Source of the DNA: Ricinus communis
Lineage: Eukaryota > Streptophyta > Magnoliopsida > Malpighiales > Euphorbiaceae
Reading direction: 5' to 3'
Assembly (NCBI RefSeq): GCF_019578655.1
Contig: NC_063256.1
Coordinates: forward strand, 5,208,001-5,272,000
Length of the DNA stretch: 64,000 nt
Part shown: positions 1-12,800 of the stretch, piece by piece
Layout: the number at the start of each line of letters is the position of its first letter
Numbering within the stretch: position 1 is the stretch's first letter
Translations under genes and position numbers: made by a program
Notes under the pieces: model-generated
Database searches by the model: none
Seen by the model: only the letters and a program-made list of their open reading frames with translations
What the model was told of the DNA's origin: nothing

Positions 1-523
1 ATGAATTCAAAATAATGCACCCTGCACTCATTATCAGAACCACGACTTAACCAACATTGAGTCTTATGTGTCTTTATTTAAAATTTCAGAGGTTTCTAAG
101 AATCACAATATGAGAAAACTTCTAGCGGTTGTATCTTTCCTCGTGATAAAAAGATGCCAAAATCTGAATTCGTCCAATTTCATTGTCCTTTGTTCTCAAA
201 CAAGAATATTTTAGTCTCTTCCTGCAGATTCTAAAAACCAGCAAAAGACTGTTGTTTGTCTTGCAATTTTTTAATTATGGCTACTTTGTTCGCCATGCTA
301 TTTAGATTGATCCCATGGACAATATATATACATGCACCATAGAGATCAACATACTCCAAATTTGTGTTATCTAGTAATTTAAGTTCCACGTCATTATTCA
401 ACTGATGATTAAAGTTTTATGTTTCAAATAATTGTTAGATACCGGGTGTGGCCAGGTTTCATGTTATGAAAACAATATAACAAATGATAAGTCAAGTAGC
501 AAGTAATGGGTCAATAGAAAAAC
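1..523. other. Left flank: helicase intron, no exon seen
   Basis: AT-rich single-copy sequence downstream of helicase exon 5 on the minus strand. It should be intron. I looked on the minus strand for an exon encoding helicase motif VI (HRIGRTARAG type) and found none, so the last exon or exons must lie beyond the left edge of the window. Confidence 0.6.
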
Positions 524-3472
524 CTGGATAACATGCGAGACATTTGGAACATCAACTCCCCGTGCAGCAGCATCAGTGCACACAAAAATTCCACCTTTCT
601 CTCGGAAATCAACTAATGTTTCTGCACGTTCTTCCAAAGAAGTGTCTTTATGATAACGGTAGCATTCAATCCCAGCTCTCTCCAATATTTTCACTACTGC
701 TTCAACTGCATCAACAGTGTTTGCAAAAACCATAGTTCTACTTACACCAACACCAAGACCAGATCCAGATCCTTGTTTCACAGCATCTATGAGCGCATCC
801 ACCTGGGTATCAACTGTTACTTCAATCCACTTCTGTTGCAATCTGGAAGGGAAGGGAAGCAATAATAGCTGAAAAATCAGCTTGTTGTATAATGGAATAA
901 CACCACAATACAGAAAAGTACCGTGTTTAGCAGGTACGTAAATCACAAAGTAGATGAATTATTTAAGATTTGCAACAGTCAGCAAAAAGGCAGATAACTC
1001 CTAGCTCATTATCCATGACAAATTGAAAACTCAATTATCCTGCAGGGGGATGGAGTACCAGTCTACTGAGAAGATCAGCATAGAACAAGCATACAGACCT
1101 TTATCCAGCATGATGGAGAAATACTAAGTGCGCTATTCCATGTAACCTGAATGATATCAGGCAAATCCATACAGACCATAATCAGCATACTTAAGGCTAT
1201 AATTAAGCTGAGTCAAAATAGTGCTAAACTCGAACTCAACTCAGTTATGAAATTCAAAGCTTCAAACTTAACTCAATCACACAATTTAAAGTTCAGACTC
1301 GAATTGCGCTAGATTGAGTTTTATCTTTTGGATCTCGACTCAATAAAAGACTCGAGCTTGACTCAATTAGGCTCGTGAGTTCTAGAGCCAAGTATCGAAC
1401 TTGGCTCCACAAATTACTAGAGTAGCTCGAGCTCGAGTTTGAATCCATTAATCTAGAGTATTTTTCAAGTCAATCTTGAGTAGCTCACGACTTGACTCGC
1501 CTCTTTTACACTCCTAAGCATGTCAATTAATTATTTAGATAATTCCAGATTGTGATATTTTGTTGCTAAATACAGAATTAGATCCTCATATCCCTCCATG
1601 TTAGTTCGTCACGTGCGAACAGCACATATATATTTTCTCAACTGAACTGACAGATAGCAGTACAGTTGTGAGTAATTAGTAACTAGTGAAAAATAGCAGG
1701 CACAATAGATGGTACTACCTAGGGTTGTGACAATGAAGGTAGTTTCCACTAATCCAGTTGGCATCTGGAAACATCCGTTTCAACACTGCTCCAGCAGTTT
1801 TTTTCCCATTAATAGGAAGGGTGGCTGCGACAAATATATACTGCTTACTGCGTACATAATCTTTTCTTACTCTCCTCCAGTCTTGTTTCTTAATAGACCC
1901 ACCTTCAGCTTCCTCTTTTGAGTCCCCAATTTCAATATCACCTTCATATGCTTCGTCCTCTTCTGAGAGAGATTCATTTTGGAGCTCCTCTTCATCTTCC
2001 AAGCCAACCTCCCCCAGAGAATCAGAATCTAATTCTGCAATATTCTTGGGTGCAAAATCAGTTCCTTTAGACAATTGCTTTTCCTCAAAACGGAGCATAT
2101 TAATAATACGGAGAACCTGATTCTGGAAGCTCCCGCAGAGAAGCATATCCGCCTCATCGAACACCTGATAAACCAACAGAAAATATATGCTTTCTCAACT
2201 AATGACGGCCAATAACATAGGTCATTTAGCTAATAACAACAGCAGCAGCACATGTCATAAGGGGAAAATACCACATATTTCACCAGACGCATAAAATTCA
2301 ACCTCCGCTGTTTTCTTGTATCAATATTATTAAGAAGAGCAGCTGGCGTCGACACAATGATATCCGGTCTCTTAACTGGCCATCCCTGCAATCAAAATTT
2401 TTTAGCCAACTGATTCGACCAATAAATAACAATCCCAATATATATAAGCAATGAATACCTGTCGACCACCAAGAGCAGTGACATTGAGAAGCGGTTGACC
2501 ATTATCATCGCAAAGGCCACTAGCCATTCGAACTACTTGCTCACACAACAATACATTAGGGCAAAGAACTAGAGAAAGTTTCAACCCTTCATGGGAATCT
2601 AAATCTTCAGAATCATCCTTCGGATTGCTCAACTTATCAATTAAAGACACTAGGTATGTATGCGTTTTACCACTACCAGTTTCCGCAGCAACTACCACAT
2701 CCTTTCCTGATAGTATTGATGGTATAGAGGCAGCCTAAATTCACAAATAATATATATTTCAATTAAAACAAAAGGAACAGAAATCACGTTTCTTGAAGGA
2801 CATCATGAAATTGATCACTTGAATTTTCAATTCATTTCTCATGGCCATCACGTGTTTAAAAATTTGCTTATAGTAAGGCCTCGTTTAGAACAAAATCATA
2901 TTCAAGAATATCTTTGATATAAATTTTCGCAGAATCATGTAATTTTGGCATAGTTTCATTTTATCGAAATGCCATTTCTTTTAAAGTTGGAAGAGTTGTT
3001 AAAAATTCAGCAATGACGAGGTCTCCAGACATGAAAAATGACTACATATATATCACATGGTATTAAACTATTCATGATAAAAACACACAGAACAGAGTAT
3101 GAAGATAGGTGCTTATATAATTAACCAGAATCACACCTGAACTAGAGAAGGTCTTTCAAGACCAGAATTAGAAATAGCTCGACAAAGCCTATCAGATAAA
3201 CCCAGAGAAGACCATGAAACGTCGTCGTTGGCGAAGAAAGTATCTGTTCCGCTTTTATCGGCGAGAACAGCGGCTGCGGAAGTGGAAAACCGCCGATTAT
3301 TTTTTCCAAATGATTGACTGAGACAAAAGAAGCGGATTTTGAGTGAAGAAGATAGAGGAGAATTAGAGAGATGTGAATAGGAGTGGTTGAAATGCGAGAT
3401 TAGCAGGAGTTTAGGCGACGATGATGAGAATTTGTAGAAATGGAGCACTGAAGCAGAGCGATACAGTAGCAT
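524..3472 (-). CDS. RH22: DEAD-box RNA helicase, RH22-like, probably chloroplast (3' end outside window)
   Basis: Predicted ATP-dependent RNA helicase. Arabidopsis RH22 acts in assembly of the chloroplast 50S ribosomal subunit. Five exons are visible on the minus strand: 3472-3137, 2734-2459, 2385-2272, 2164-1719 and 842-524. All have GT..AG borders and phases that join without a stop (497 residues). The first ~60 residues are rich in Ser and basic residues, like a transit peptide. Motif I AETGSGKT lies near residues 129-136, motif Ib STPAALL in exon 3, VFDEAD at 243-248, VAATLP in place of the SAT motif, and motif V TDAAARGVD near the end of exon 5. An acidic insert rich in Glu and Asp sits between the DEAD and AAT motifs. 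Motif VI is missing only because its exon lies left of the window. The breakpoint falls inside exon 5 at 608 but this copy is uninterrupted. Assignment to RH22 rests on N-terminal and motif resemblance. Confidence 0.88.
1205..1525. repeat. GAGCTCGA-rich MITE-like repeat in helicase intron 4 (copy A)
   Basis: This block is dense in ctcgag, gagctc and actcgac words. On the minus strand it opens with TTAGGAGTGTAAAAGAG followed by alternating GAGTC and GAGCT words. This resembles a common plant non-autonomous repeat that starts GGGTGTAAACGAG. It lies wholly in the 876-bp intron between exons 4 and 5. Edges are approximate, and no clean target duplication was identified. Confidence 0.5.
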
Positions 3473-5510
3473 TTTGGCTTAGATTTGGTTGTTGTTGTTG
3501 TTCATAAGTTTGGTGGTAATGAATAGTTCTGCTCTGCAAATTTTCTGAGTGAAGTCTGGGGTTTAAGCATAAACCCTCTGCTATCTGCTAGCTGTGGATT
3601 GTGAATGGGTCGGGTAAAGCCGCAATTCAGCCCGCATTCGTGAAGAAGTGTTTATATATATATATATATAGTATGTATATTTTATATATACTATATATAT
3701 ATATATATATAGTAACGTATTATATTATATTAACTTATAAAATTTAAAATTCTTTTTACATCAGTATTTAATTCTTTTACATAAAATTTTTATTTTAACA
3801 TTTATATTATTTTTAACACATAAAATTTAAATTTATATATAATTTTATGATTTTTTTATTAGTTTATATTTTAATAAATTATATTCTTAATCCTAAAATA
3901 TAATATATTAATTATATTTTATTAAATTAACTAATAAATAGTTTCTTATTTAGATAATAATAGTATATTGATTATATTTTAATATTATATTAATAAAAAA
4001 TATTTTTTAATTAAATAAAAATTATAACTCTATGAAATAATATTCTAAATAAAATTTTTAATATTATATTTAATAATAAATTAATTTTTTATTATATAAT
4101 AAATTTTTATTTTAAAAATAATAATATCAATTATATATTATTAAAATTAATTAATAAATATTTTTTATATTATAGTATTAATAAAATTTTAAGATTTTAA
4201 AAAATTAAAGAAAAATATTTAAAGATAGTTATTCAGCTATTATTTTTTAAAATAAATATTAAATATTTTTTAAATTGTATCTATCAACTTAATTTTATAA
4301 TCAAAATAATAATAACAGTTGTGCAACATACGAATGACGATTAGTATATTCTTAATTTTATAACACAATTGAATTATTAAAGATTAAAATATTGACGGAT
4401 TTTGACTTTTACATCCGTATATATATGTTTGATTTTTGGTATATAAAATTTTTATTTTGACATGTGTTCTTACTTTTGACACATATAATTATAGTTTTCA
4501 TTAAGAGACAATTTGATCATCTTTAAATTAAATCTATTAACTATAAATTCATTCAGTTTGGTTTATAGTTTTATTTTTGAATCTACTAATTGAAATTGAT
4601 GTAAGTAACATGGAAGATTTTCTTATCACTTGTTATAGGTAATTTGGCGATTGCGAGAATAAGAAATAGAATATAATATTATTCTCTAGTGCGTAAATTG
4701 AATACATCGTACAATTATGGATTTTATCTAATTTCTTCTAAGTGACTTTGAACTTGATCCAAAAAGACTATATTATATAATTGATTTTAATTTGTATAAA
4801 AAATTTATTAATTGAAGTATCTTTAAATATAAAAAATCGACTTGATTCTTTAGAATTTAATAATAATGTCTAGTGATTTTTATTTAATTTAAATTAAAAA
4901 TGAATGAATTTGTTTTAAGTTAAATATGCAATGACTTTGAAAAGTGAAATATAAACCATTTTATTTGATTTTATTGACCATTTTATTTGATTTTATTAAA
5001 TTGTATTTATCGACTTGATTGGAAATTATAATAAGCTTTTAAGTTAGCACCCTTTTAATCATTATAATCAGTTGATAATTTTATTATAACATATGCTTCG
5101 ACACTTAAAATAAAATTTATTTAAAGTCTGCACTTTCAGTTATATAAGTAAAATTAACTTTGAATGAACATAAAGAAAAAATCGAACCCTCAACTATTAT
5201 TTAATTGCAAGCATTAGGGCAAAAATTAATCCAAATTAAACTCAGATGAATCAAAGCAAAATCATTTTGAAGCTATAAATCAATTACGACGCAAACACCT
5301 ATCTTATGCATCTACAGATTTATATGTATAATTTCTTGTTTTGCTTAGTAGAAAATGTACCTTCAATTTACCAAACCAACTTCGTTTGAATTGCAAGTTT
5401 ATCAAATGGGGCTCTCTATTAACCTTTAGCAGAGGTAGCAGTAAGGTGGGAAGGGCCTTTTACGCGGCATGTTGAGCCCATCAAATGGTGTTTTAAGGAA
5501 CAGCGCAACA
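3473..5510. other. AT-rich spacer between helicase and U2 genes (copy A)
   Basis: About 2 kb of spacer between the divergent helicase (-) and U2 (+) genes. The first 180 bp should hold the helicase promoter and 5' UTR. A TA microsatellite with an interrupted, self-complementary arrangement lies at about 3653-3710. From there to about 4350 the sequence is almost pure A and T. No coding potential or RNA gene is visible. Confidence 0.7.
3653..3712. repeat. TA dinucleotide microsatellite (copy A)
   Basis: Two TA runs flank a short GTATGTATATTT spacer, so the block could fold back on itself. Copy B (28410-28470) is 2 nt shorter in the second run, as expected for slippage. Confidence 0.85.
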
Positions 5511-5564
5511 GTCAACCCACATTGGAATAGAGTGTGAAGGGATGTCAAACAAGCGGCTATAAAA
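5511..5564 (+). promoter_or_regulatory. U2 snRNA promoter: USE and TATA box (copy A)
   Basis: A USE-like element, CAACCCACATTG, lies at 5513-5524 and TATAAAA at 5558-5564. The gap between them is 33 bp and the TATA starts 32 bp before the U2 5' end. This is the plant Pol II snRNA arrangement; Pol III snRNA promoters place the two elements closer together. The core differs by one base from the consensus CCCACATCG. Confidence 0.85.
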
Positions 5565-5589
5565 GAAAATTTCAGAGACTGAATGGGGC

Positions 5590-5784
5590 ATACCTTTCTC
5601 GGCCTTTTGGCTAAGATCAAGTGTAGTATCTGTTCTTATCAGTTTAATATCTGATACGTGAGCCATGTGCTCACAATGATATTAAATTTATTTTTTGAAA
5701 GGGAAATTCCATTGCAGTAGCTTGCTACTGGGAATTTCGAGCGTCGCCCCTGCGTTGCACTATAGCAAGGGCATGGCGCGCCCT
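5590..5784 (+). ncRNA. U2: U2 spliceosomal snRNA (copy A)
   Basis: U2 recognises the intron branch point. The 5' end ATACCTTTCTCGGCC, the branch-point-pairing segment GTGTAGTATCTGTTC, the stem-loop around GTGAGCCATGTGCTCAC, the Sm-site region AATTTATTTTTTGA and the 3' part TCGCCCCTGCGTTGCAC are all present in order. The length of 195 nt matches plant U2. A 3' box, CAAGTATAA, lies at 5792-5800, eight bases downstream. The second copy at 30347-30541 looks identical. A 64-residue antisense open frame over the promoter and 5' end (5426-5620) is spurious. Confidence 0.97.
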
Positions 5785-6374
5785 GCTAATTCAAGTATAA
5801 GATTTTTGTTAGACATAGCTGTCAATTCAATTTTTCAAGCTTTAAAATTCGTTTAACTTGTTTGTTGCTCTTCCCTTTCTTATACGCGTCGAAATCAAAG
5901 ATTTTTTGGTACTAATCGATTGCAGGTCTTCTAATTTGCGAAATGCTTCTAATTGGGATTAAATGCATTGATGAAGGATTCATTTTCTCTGCTCATTCGC
6001 TTGCTTCACACAGGCCAAAGCGACTCCGCACACGTTAATTGAACTATAGAAATAATGTTTCCTTCACCAAATATGAAATATCAGATTATAGATGAATCTA
6101 AAACCATCATATAGGAAAAGACTTGTATTAAATATCTTGTCAAGAATTAAAGTGTAGATACTGCAGGCAAAACAAACCATTAGCGTTAGCATATAATAGT
6201 AGAAGTGGCAGAACTAATCCTGAGTCACCACTATATCTATAAGTCAGTTTTCTGAGAAGTAAAATTTACAATTGGTTTGCTTACTATTTATTGGTGTTCG
6301 GTGGTATTTGGATGACATGATTTTACAGACAGAAAAATGTATAAAACTAGGAAAGCATGTGTGACACTAAGCTA

Positions 6375-6426
6375 AACCCACATCGAAAGAAGACAGAGGT
6401 AGTTGTGAGCCAGGACAATATAAAAT
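6375..6426 (+). promoter_or_regulatory. U4 snRNA promoter: USE and TATA box (copy A)
   Basis: AACCCACATCG lies at 6375-6385 and TATAAAAT at 6419-6426. The spacing is 33 bp, the same as at the U2 gene upstream, and the TATA begins 33 bp before the U4 5' end. This indicates a Pol II snRNA promoter. Confidence 0.88.
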
Positions 6427-6451
6427 CACAGCCTTCACAACTTGAAATTTT

Positions 6452-6590
6452 ATCTTTGCGCTTGGGGCAATGACGCAGCTAGTGAGGTACTAACCGAGGC
6501 GCGTCTATTGCTGGTTGAAAACTATTTCCAAACCCCCTCATTGGCCTGGGTTTGGCCCAGGCCATTGAGAATTTCTGGAAGGGCTCCCTT
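6452..6590 (+). ncRNA. U4: U4 spliceosomal snRNA (copy A)
   Basis: U4 chaperones U6 in the U4/U6.U5 tri-snRNP. The sequence starts ATCTTTGCGCTTGGGGC and carries the U6-pairing stem II and stem I region including GAGGTACTAACCGAGGCG. GTCTATTGCTGGTTGAAAAC follows, then the central hairpin, the Sm-like AATTTCTGGAA and a terminal GGGCTCCC hairpin. The 5' end is firm from the promoter; the 3' end is approximate (up to ~6600). A weak 3'-box-like stretch lies near 6608-6620. The polymerase lambda start codon is only ~270 bp downstream. Confidence 0.93.
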
Positions 6591-6858
6591 AGGGGTAAAG
6601 CTCTACAATCCATAGTCTTTAAATTCTATTTATCCGGTGCATACTAAAGCAACAACGAAATTATAAATTCATCGATGCCGGCAAATATTGAAACGACAGC
6701 GAAATATTGCTAACAACTAAATAATCTAATATTTGGAAATAATAAAGCACCTGTGGACACGTAAAAATGACAGTTTTAAGTTTTGCATTAGGATGTACGG
6801 TGGAGGGGAGGAGTCGTGTAGAGGGAGAGGGAATCAGGTAGAAGAGTCTAAGCTTCCA

Positions 6859-9800
6859 ATGGCGCCAAAAGCAACAGCTAAAAATAAAACTCCATCTCGT
6901 GATCCAAACGGAATGTTCTCTGGAATGGTGGTCTTCTTGGTAGAAAACGGAGTTCAATCCCGCCGATTACAGGTTGCTCATCGTTTATTTAGCGAAATGC
7001 ATTAGCTTCTGGTGATTTTAAAATTAAACTGACAAATGTTGGGGTTGTTTTTCAAAAGATATGGAAGCAGAAACTGGTACAAATGGGAGCTACGATTGAG
7101 ACTCGATTATCGAAAAAGGTAACACATGTTCTTGCGATGAATTCAAACGCGCTTCTCCAGCAACTGGACAAAGAGCGGTTACAACGACTCAAAGTAGTAA
7201 GTTAATTATCTTTTCTGAATTTTTATATAATTTGATTTTTATTTGTCAATGCACACATTTAATTTTGCTACACAACGTCATTTAGTTTTTTCTCTTTTTA
7301 ATTTTTCTTTTATTTTGTTTTAGAAGGTGCTTGTTTATCAGTGGCTAGAGGACAGTTTGAGATTAGGAAAAAAGGTATCCGAGGAAACATACAATGTAGA
7401 AGTTGATTTAGAAGAGCAAAGTAATAAAAAACAGTCTTTAGTCGGTGAATCAACCGATGGAAATGCTTCTAGTGGTGATGAACCATCGCCTCGTAACAAA
7501 AAGGTGAGGTCTTCTTCTCTTGAAGATAACAAAAATAAACCGGGTGAAGATGATAATGCGTTAATCGAGGAACCAAACTCTCCCTCCGCAAGTTCTGATA
7601 GCTCCGACCTCACTTTGAGCCGTGCAAGTATTGGTATGAAGACTCCCAGTAATAGTCCGAGCAATGATGTAAGATTTAGGTATTAATGAGCTAGACAAAA
7701 AGATGAGGAGATTTTATATTCTCGTAGTAGATTTTCTGTGTGCACATAAAATTTTAGAAGATCAATGAATTATAGGCGCATGTGTTAAGAGGCTATTTTT
7801 TCTGGCAGAAGTGTTTCAATTAGTACTAATCAGGAAAATGTGTTGGTGTTGCAGCCATCCTCAGCATACTGTCCACCTGACTTAAACAGGAATATCACTG
7901 AAATATTTGGAAAACTAATCAATATATATAGGGGTGAGGCTCATATTTTTCTCTACTTATGTTGCTTTAGCATGTTACCTTTTCGATTTTCAGCAGTCTG
8001 ATGTGATATGTTTACTTTTCAATGGAAAAGCATTGGGTGATGATCGCAGGTCATTTAGCTATTATAAGGCTATTCCAGTTACTGAAAAGTTACCATTCAA
8101 AATTGAAAGTGCAGACCAGGTCAAAAATCTGCCTGGGATTGGGAAGTCACTGCAGGATCATGTGAGTGGGCTTCTTAGTATGAAGTTTCTACATTTATCA
8201 ATTGTTACTTGTTCAATGAAGTTCCATTAGCCATCTCGTTTCTTGCCTACATCCAAAATTTGTCCATTATAAGTGCATGGAAAGGAAAGAGTAAATTCTT
8301 TCCCTGTAATTGGATCTTGCTGTGAAAGCCTTTCACTGGGAAGTGCAGCTGTTGGACTATCCTCATTTGGTTTTGATTTGACTTTTCGTTTTGGTAATGC
8401 TTCATGCCTTTCTCATAAAGAGTAATGTTACTCTTTTAGTGCTCAAACTGATTCTCTAGGTTTCAAGCAATGTATGCAGACCTTTCTAAGTGATGATTGT
8501 AATTCCGTGGACCTATGTTATAAAATATGCATTTTCCTGTTAACATAGACTTTTTCCTCTTCTGATTTCCTGGAAAATTTACAGCTGGATTGAAATGTGC
8601 TTTCAGATACAGGAGATTGTGACTACTGGGAAATTGTCCAAGTTGGAGCATTTTGGAAACAGATGAAAAGGTGCTCTAAAGGTTTTCAGATTGTAATTCA
8701 ACATTTCACATCTTATGACAAGCACATGCATACAGATAATATGTTCACATTGCGCACATGTACATCCGCATTTGTGCACATATTCACTGCATGGCTGATC
8801 ACATGTATTACTCATTTGCAGGTTGTCATTTGCAGACATTGAATACTGCTAGTTTATGTTTATGGATTCAAAGTGATCTACATTCAATGCGTGCTTGAAC
8901 AAACTTATAGGTCTTAATTGACACATATGCGGAGTGTTCGCATATGATGAGAATCCACACATGCAGGGACGGATCTAGCTTTGGGGAATGGGGGCACTGA
9001 CCCCCACTGCCCCAAAGGTCCTTTACTTTTAGATGTAGTAAAGAGGAATTTTTCTTGTATATTTGCCCTCACATTGAAAGTTTGCCCTCACTTAAATTCT
9101 TTTTCTTAACAATTTGATTTTGTTCCTATAACTTAAATCTATATAGATTGCTTAGCAACTTTATGTTTAATTTGAGAGTGACTCAAAACTAATTAATATT
9201 TTATAAATTAAAATCACGATGTTATGTTAGAATAAAAGTTATGAATTTTTTCTTTAATAGTTAGATAAAATAAATAACCAAATATATTGGGTCTTGTATA
9301 ATAATTTATATTAAAAAATCTCAATTTACTTAGATTTTCTAAATAAAGATTAAACTATGAAATTATATATTTCCCCTTTTGATATAAATTTCTGGTTCCG
9401 CCCTTGGACACATGCCTCACATGAAATGCATGCATGAGACATGCACAGTATTTTGCTTGTTGGTAGATGAGGATTTTATAACTAGCAAAACCATTATTCT
9501 CTTTTCACTTTCACATATTAGACACACGGATTAGCATTGCACCCATACATGTGTAGAATTTTGAGTAGCGTCTTGCTTGTTGGATGTGATTTTTGCTTTC
9601 CAAGCACTTGAGTTACATGGTCATCGTGCAGTAGCTTCCTTAGAATATGATATCCTAAAAATTTCTCTGACATGTTAGTATTTAATTGAGAAAACAACTT
9701 CGCGAACACGCACCTGTTGATTACAGCTAGTATTTTGTACGTGTTTTGTGAAGAAATGGTGTGGCAGCAGCGTAATTCACACAATAATTTGCAGGTACGG

Positions 9801-12800
9801 ACAATTAGTTTATTTGGGGAAGTTTGGGGTATAGGTCCAGCCACTGCCCTCAAATTGTATGAGAAAGGATACCGTACGCTAGATGATCTTAAGAATGAGA
9901 GTTCATTAACACACGCTGGCAGAAATTAGGATTGGAATATTTTGATGATATTAAGACAAGAATTCCACGCAATGAGGTTAATTTATTGTGCTTTTCTTTT
10001 GGGCTTTACAGTTTGTCAGTTGCACATCTTGAGTTGCCTTGTCCAGAAAATTTACTTTAGTTCTTATGTGCAGGTTCAAGAAATGGAACAACTTCTGCAG
10101 AAAGCTGGGGAAGAAATATTGCCTGGGGTAATACACTAAAACTTCTGCGAAGAGCTGGTTTGTATTTGAAAATGGAAAGAATGAAAGGGGTTACTTGAGA
10201 GACAGGTTGTCCTGGATAGAAAAACTGGAGGAAATATTACGAAGGGTTTGAGTCTACTGCTAACCCATTTGGTGGCTACGCACAGGAAATTGTCTTGGTA
10301 GTTTCCAAGAGTGTAAAGAATGTTGGCTCCGGGTGGGGGGGAATGGGGGAAAAGCAGGAGGGTTTGTGAGCTGCTCAAAGAGCTCTGTCCACTCAATTGG
10401 CCAGAATAATATTAAAACTAATCTGAATTGTGATGAGGATTTGCTTGCAGTCATACTGCTTTTCTTTAGTTTCATGAACTTCTATGTTCATAATTGGGTG
10501 CTTGATGTGAGTTTGCTGAATGAGCACAATAATTGGTCTTCTGGCTTTCTTGTCCTTAGGGCTGCATAAAGTAGTGCCAAAAGCTTATGATTAATCGATG
10601 CCTGGCATTCAGTGCATAATGAAAAGAAAGTATATTGAGGAAGATAGATAGAATTGCCATTTCGTTCTTGTTTTTGAGTGTTGAATATCCTATTAGCCAT
10701 GCCATATAACATGTCATTTTGAACTCAAGTAATTTTGAAAGCTGTAATTGAGGCGTTCTCCTTTTACTTAGGCGTGTCTTTAGGATTAGTTTTGGACCAG
10801 GTTGTTGCATACTCATATACTTTATGTTGGGTTTTTCTTTGTCAGTTGACCATTAAAACATAATATTTTTGAAATATGAATGCTTGTTTTTGGGGAACTG
10901 ATTTTTCTTTTACAAAGGCAAAGCAGCTGAAAACATGCATAATTGTTAGTTTAACATAAAACATGGGCAAACATATTGTACAAAAGGGATTGATAATGAT
11001 GGACTTGTGATTCTTGTTAACATAGTTTGCAATTTTCATTAGCAGATCCGGTGCTATCTGGTCAGTCACGGATGCCATATTTTCATTGACATGCATACCT
11101 CAGGGGTTAAGCCTGCATATGTCACAACTTTGACATTCAAGTGTGTCTAGTTGGCTTTTATTTTAATTATTTTTAAATCTACCTTGAAGGTGGTTATCAT
11201 TTCGCGGAGGATCTTATAGACGTGGAAAATCATCTTGCGGAGATTTGGATGTGGTGATTACACACCCTGATCGAAAAAGGTAACAATCTCACTTGCCCCT
11301 AACTCTTTCACATATGTGTACGTGCGTGCACAGACATTCCCTCGCCCTAACAAGCAGTTGTCTATTCTGCATTGTCAGTATTTCTTAAATTCGCGTAATA
11401 GTAACGTAAAGATCAGGGTCCTTCCCTAGTTAGTATTTTGTAGTACAGTTATGGGAATGATAAAGTGATTCTCAAGCATCATCAATTGATATAGATCTAA
11501 TTTACATAATGTATATCTTGATCTTACTAGTTTAGATGTAGATAAATAACATAGTTTCAGGGACCTTGCAATCCTTGATCCTATCCCCGAGCAAGGACCT
11601 TTAAGATACTACAAGGCACTTTCTTTTATGTTTGATCATATGCAAGGTACTATAAAGACTTTAATAGTGTAGTTTGATTATGCATGTTGGCTTTTCACTT
11701 TTCAAGTGCTTAATCAATGTCTAATTTTACTAACTTTTCTTGGCACTTCCAGTCATAAAGGTTTTCTGCCAAAATTCGTGAAGCGTTTGAAAGAAATGAA
11801 GTTCTTAAGAGAGGATTTGGTATTTAGCATTCATAGTGAGGAGGTATCTTTTCTATTTCTGTACTTGTGTCTTATGAGTTCTGAATTTCCAAACTTGTTA
11901 GCAGCTCAGTACTATATGCCAAGACTATTAATGCAGAATTACCTATATTGATGAATATTTTATTTACTATTCTTTTCCTGGTTTTATTACACTAAAAAAG
12001 GCCGTTGCTCTAATATAACAAATATTACGCAGTTTACTATTTATGGGTAGCGATAAGAACATCTATACTCCCAATGATAAACATTCGCTGACACTATCAA
12101 TTAACTCCTTGGAGTATTAAAGTCTGTCTGTAGGTTGCTTAAGTACAATGAAGTCCAGTGTGTAGCTAAAATGGAGGAGTGCACATATTTCAAATTTAAA
12201 AGCAAAATATAATAGGTTTATTCCCAAATTGATCTTTAAGAGCCTTATTGTGTGAATCATTTGAGTGATATCTCCTAGGACTTGGATATGTCTATTAATT
12301 TTGCTGTTGTAAAGACTTACTTCTTAACTGAATTTTATAAGGACCTTTCAGCCTTAAATTGAGTCCATTTAAATTAATATGTAGTTATTGAGATTTTGAA
12401 TTATGCATACCAACTTAGTTCACTGCATACTCTCAGTGATCCACATTGTGCATGTAGATTCCGACGTCAGATTACATTTATGCTCTCGCATTTTACATTT
12501 TCCACCCTGTAATGTGCACAGGGCACTGATTCAGGTGTTGACACATATTTTGGTCTTTGTACATATCCTGGAAGAGGACTGCGCCCACCGCATAGATTTT
12601 AAGGTAAACTTGATCCTTACTGTTTATCATCAGTAAAATCATGTTTCTAAAGATTATTCTTTATTTTATACCACTTGCGAAATTAAGAGTCAATTAACTA
12701 TTATCTTATCATTTCTCCTGACCTCACCCTGAAATCTCACCCCCCTGTTTAACTTGTGCCCAACCTCAAAATCTCTTCTCCTCATCTTCAAATACAAAAA

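Noticed and set aside
1205..1525. Repeated ctcgag words as a possible regulatory array or CRISPR-like array
   Set aside because: Units are irregular in length and sequence with no conserved spacer spacing. The block matches the style of a plant MITE and lies in an intron.
5426..5620. 64-residue minus-strand open frame
   Set aside because: It overlaps the U2 promoter and the 5' end of U2 on the opposite strand and has no protein features.
7338..7664. 108-residue minus-strand open frame
   Set aside because: Antisense of polymerase lambda exon 3, whose Ser-rich low-complexity coding strand leaves the opposite strand open.
10136..11096. Several open frames in polymerase lambda intron 8
   Set aside because: They lie between well-defined exons 8 and 9, differ in frame, and have no recognisable features.
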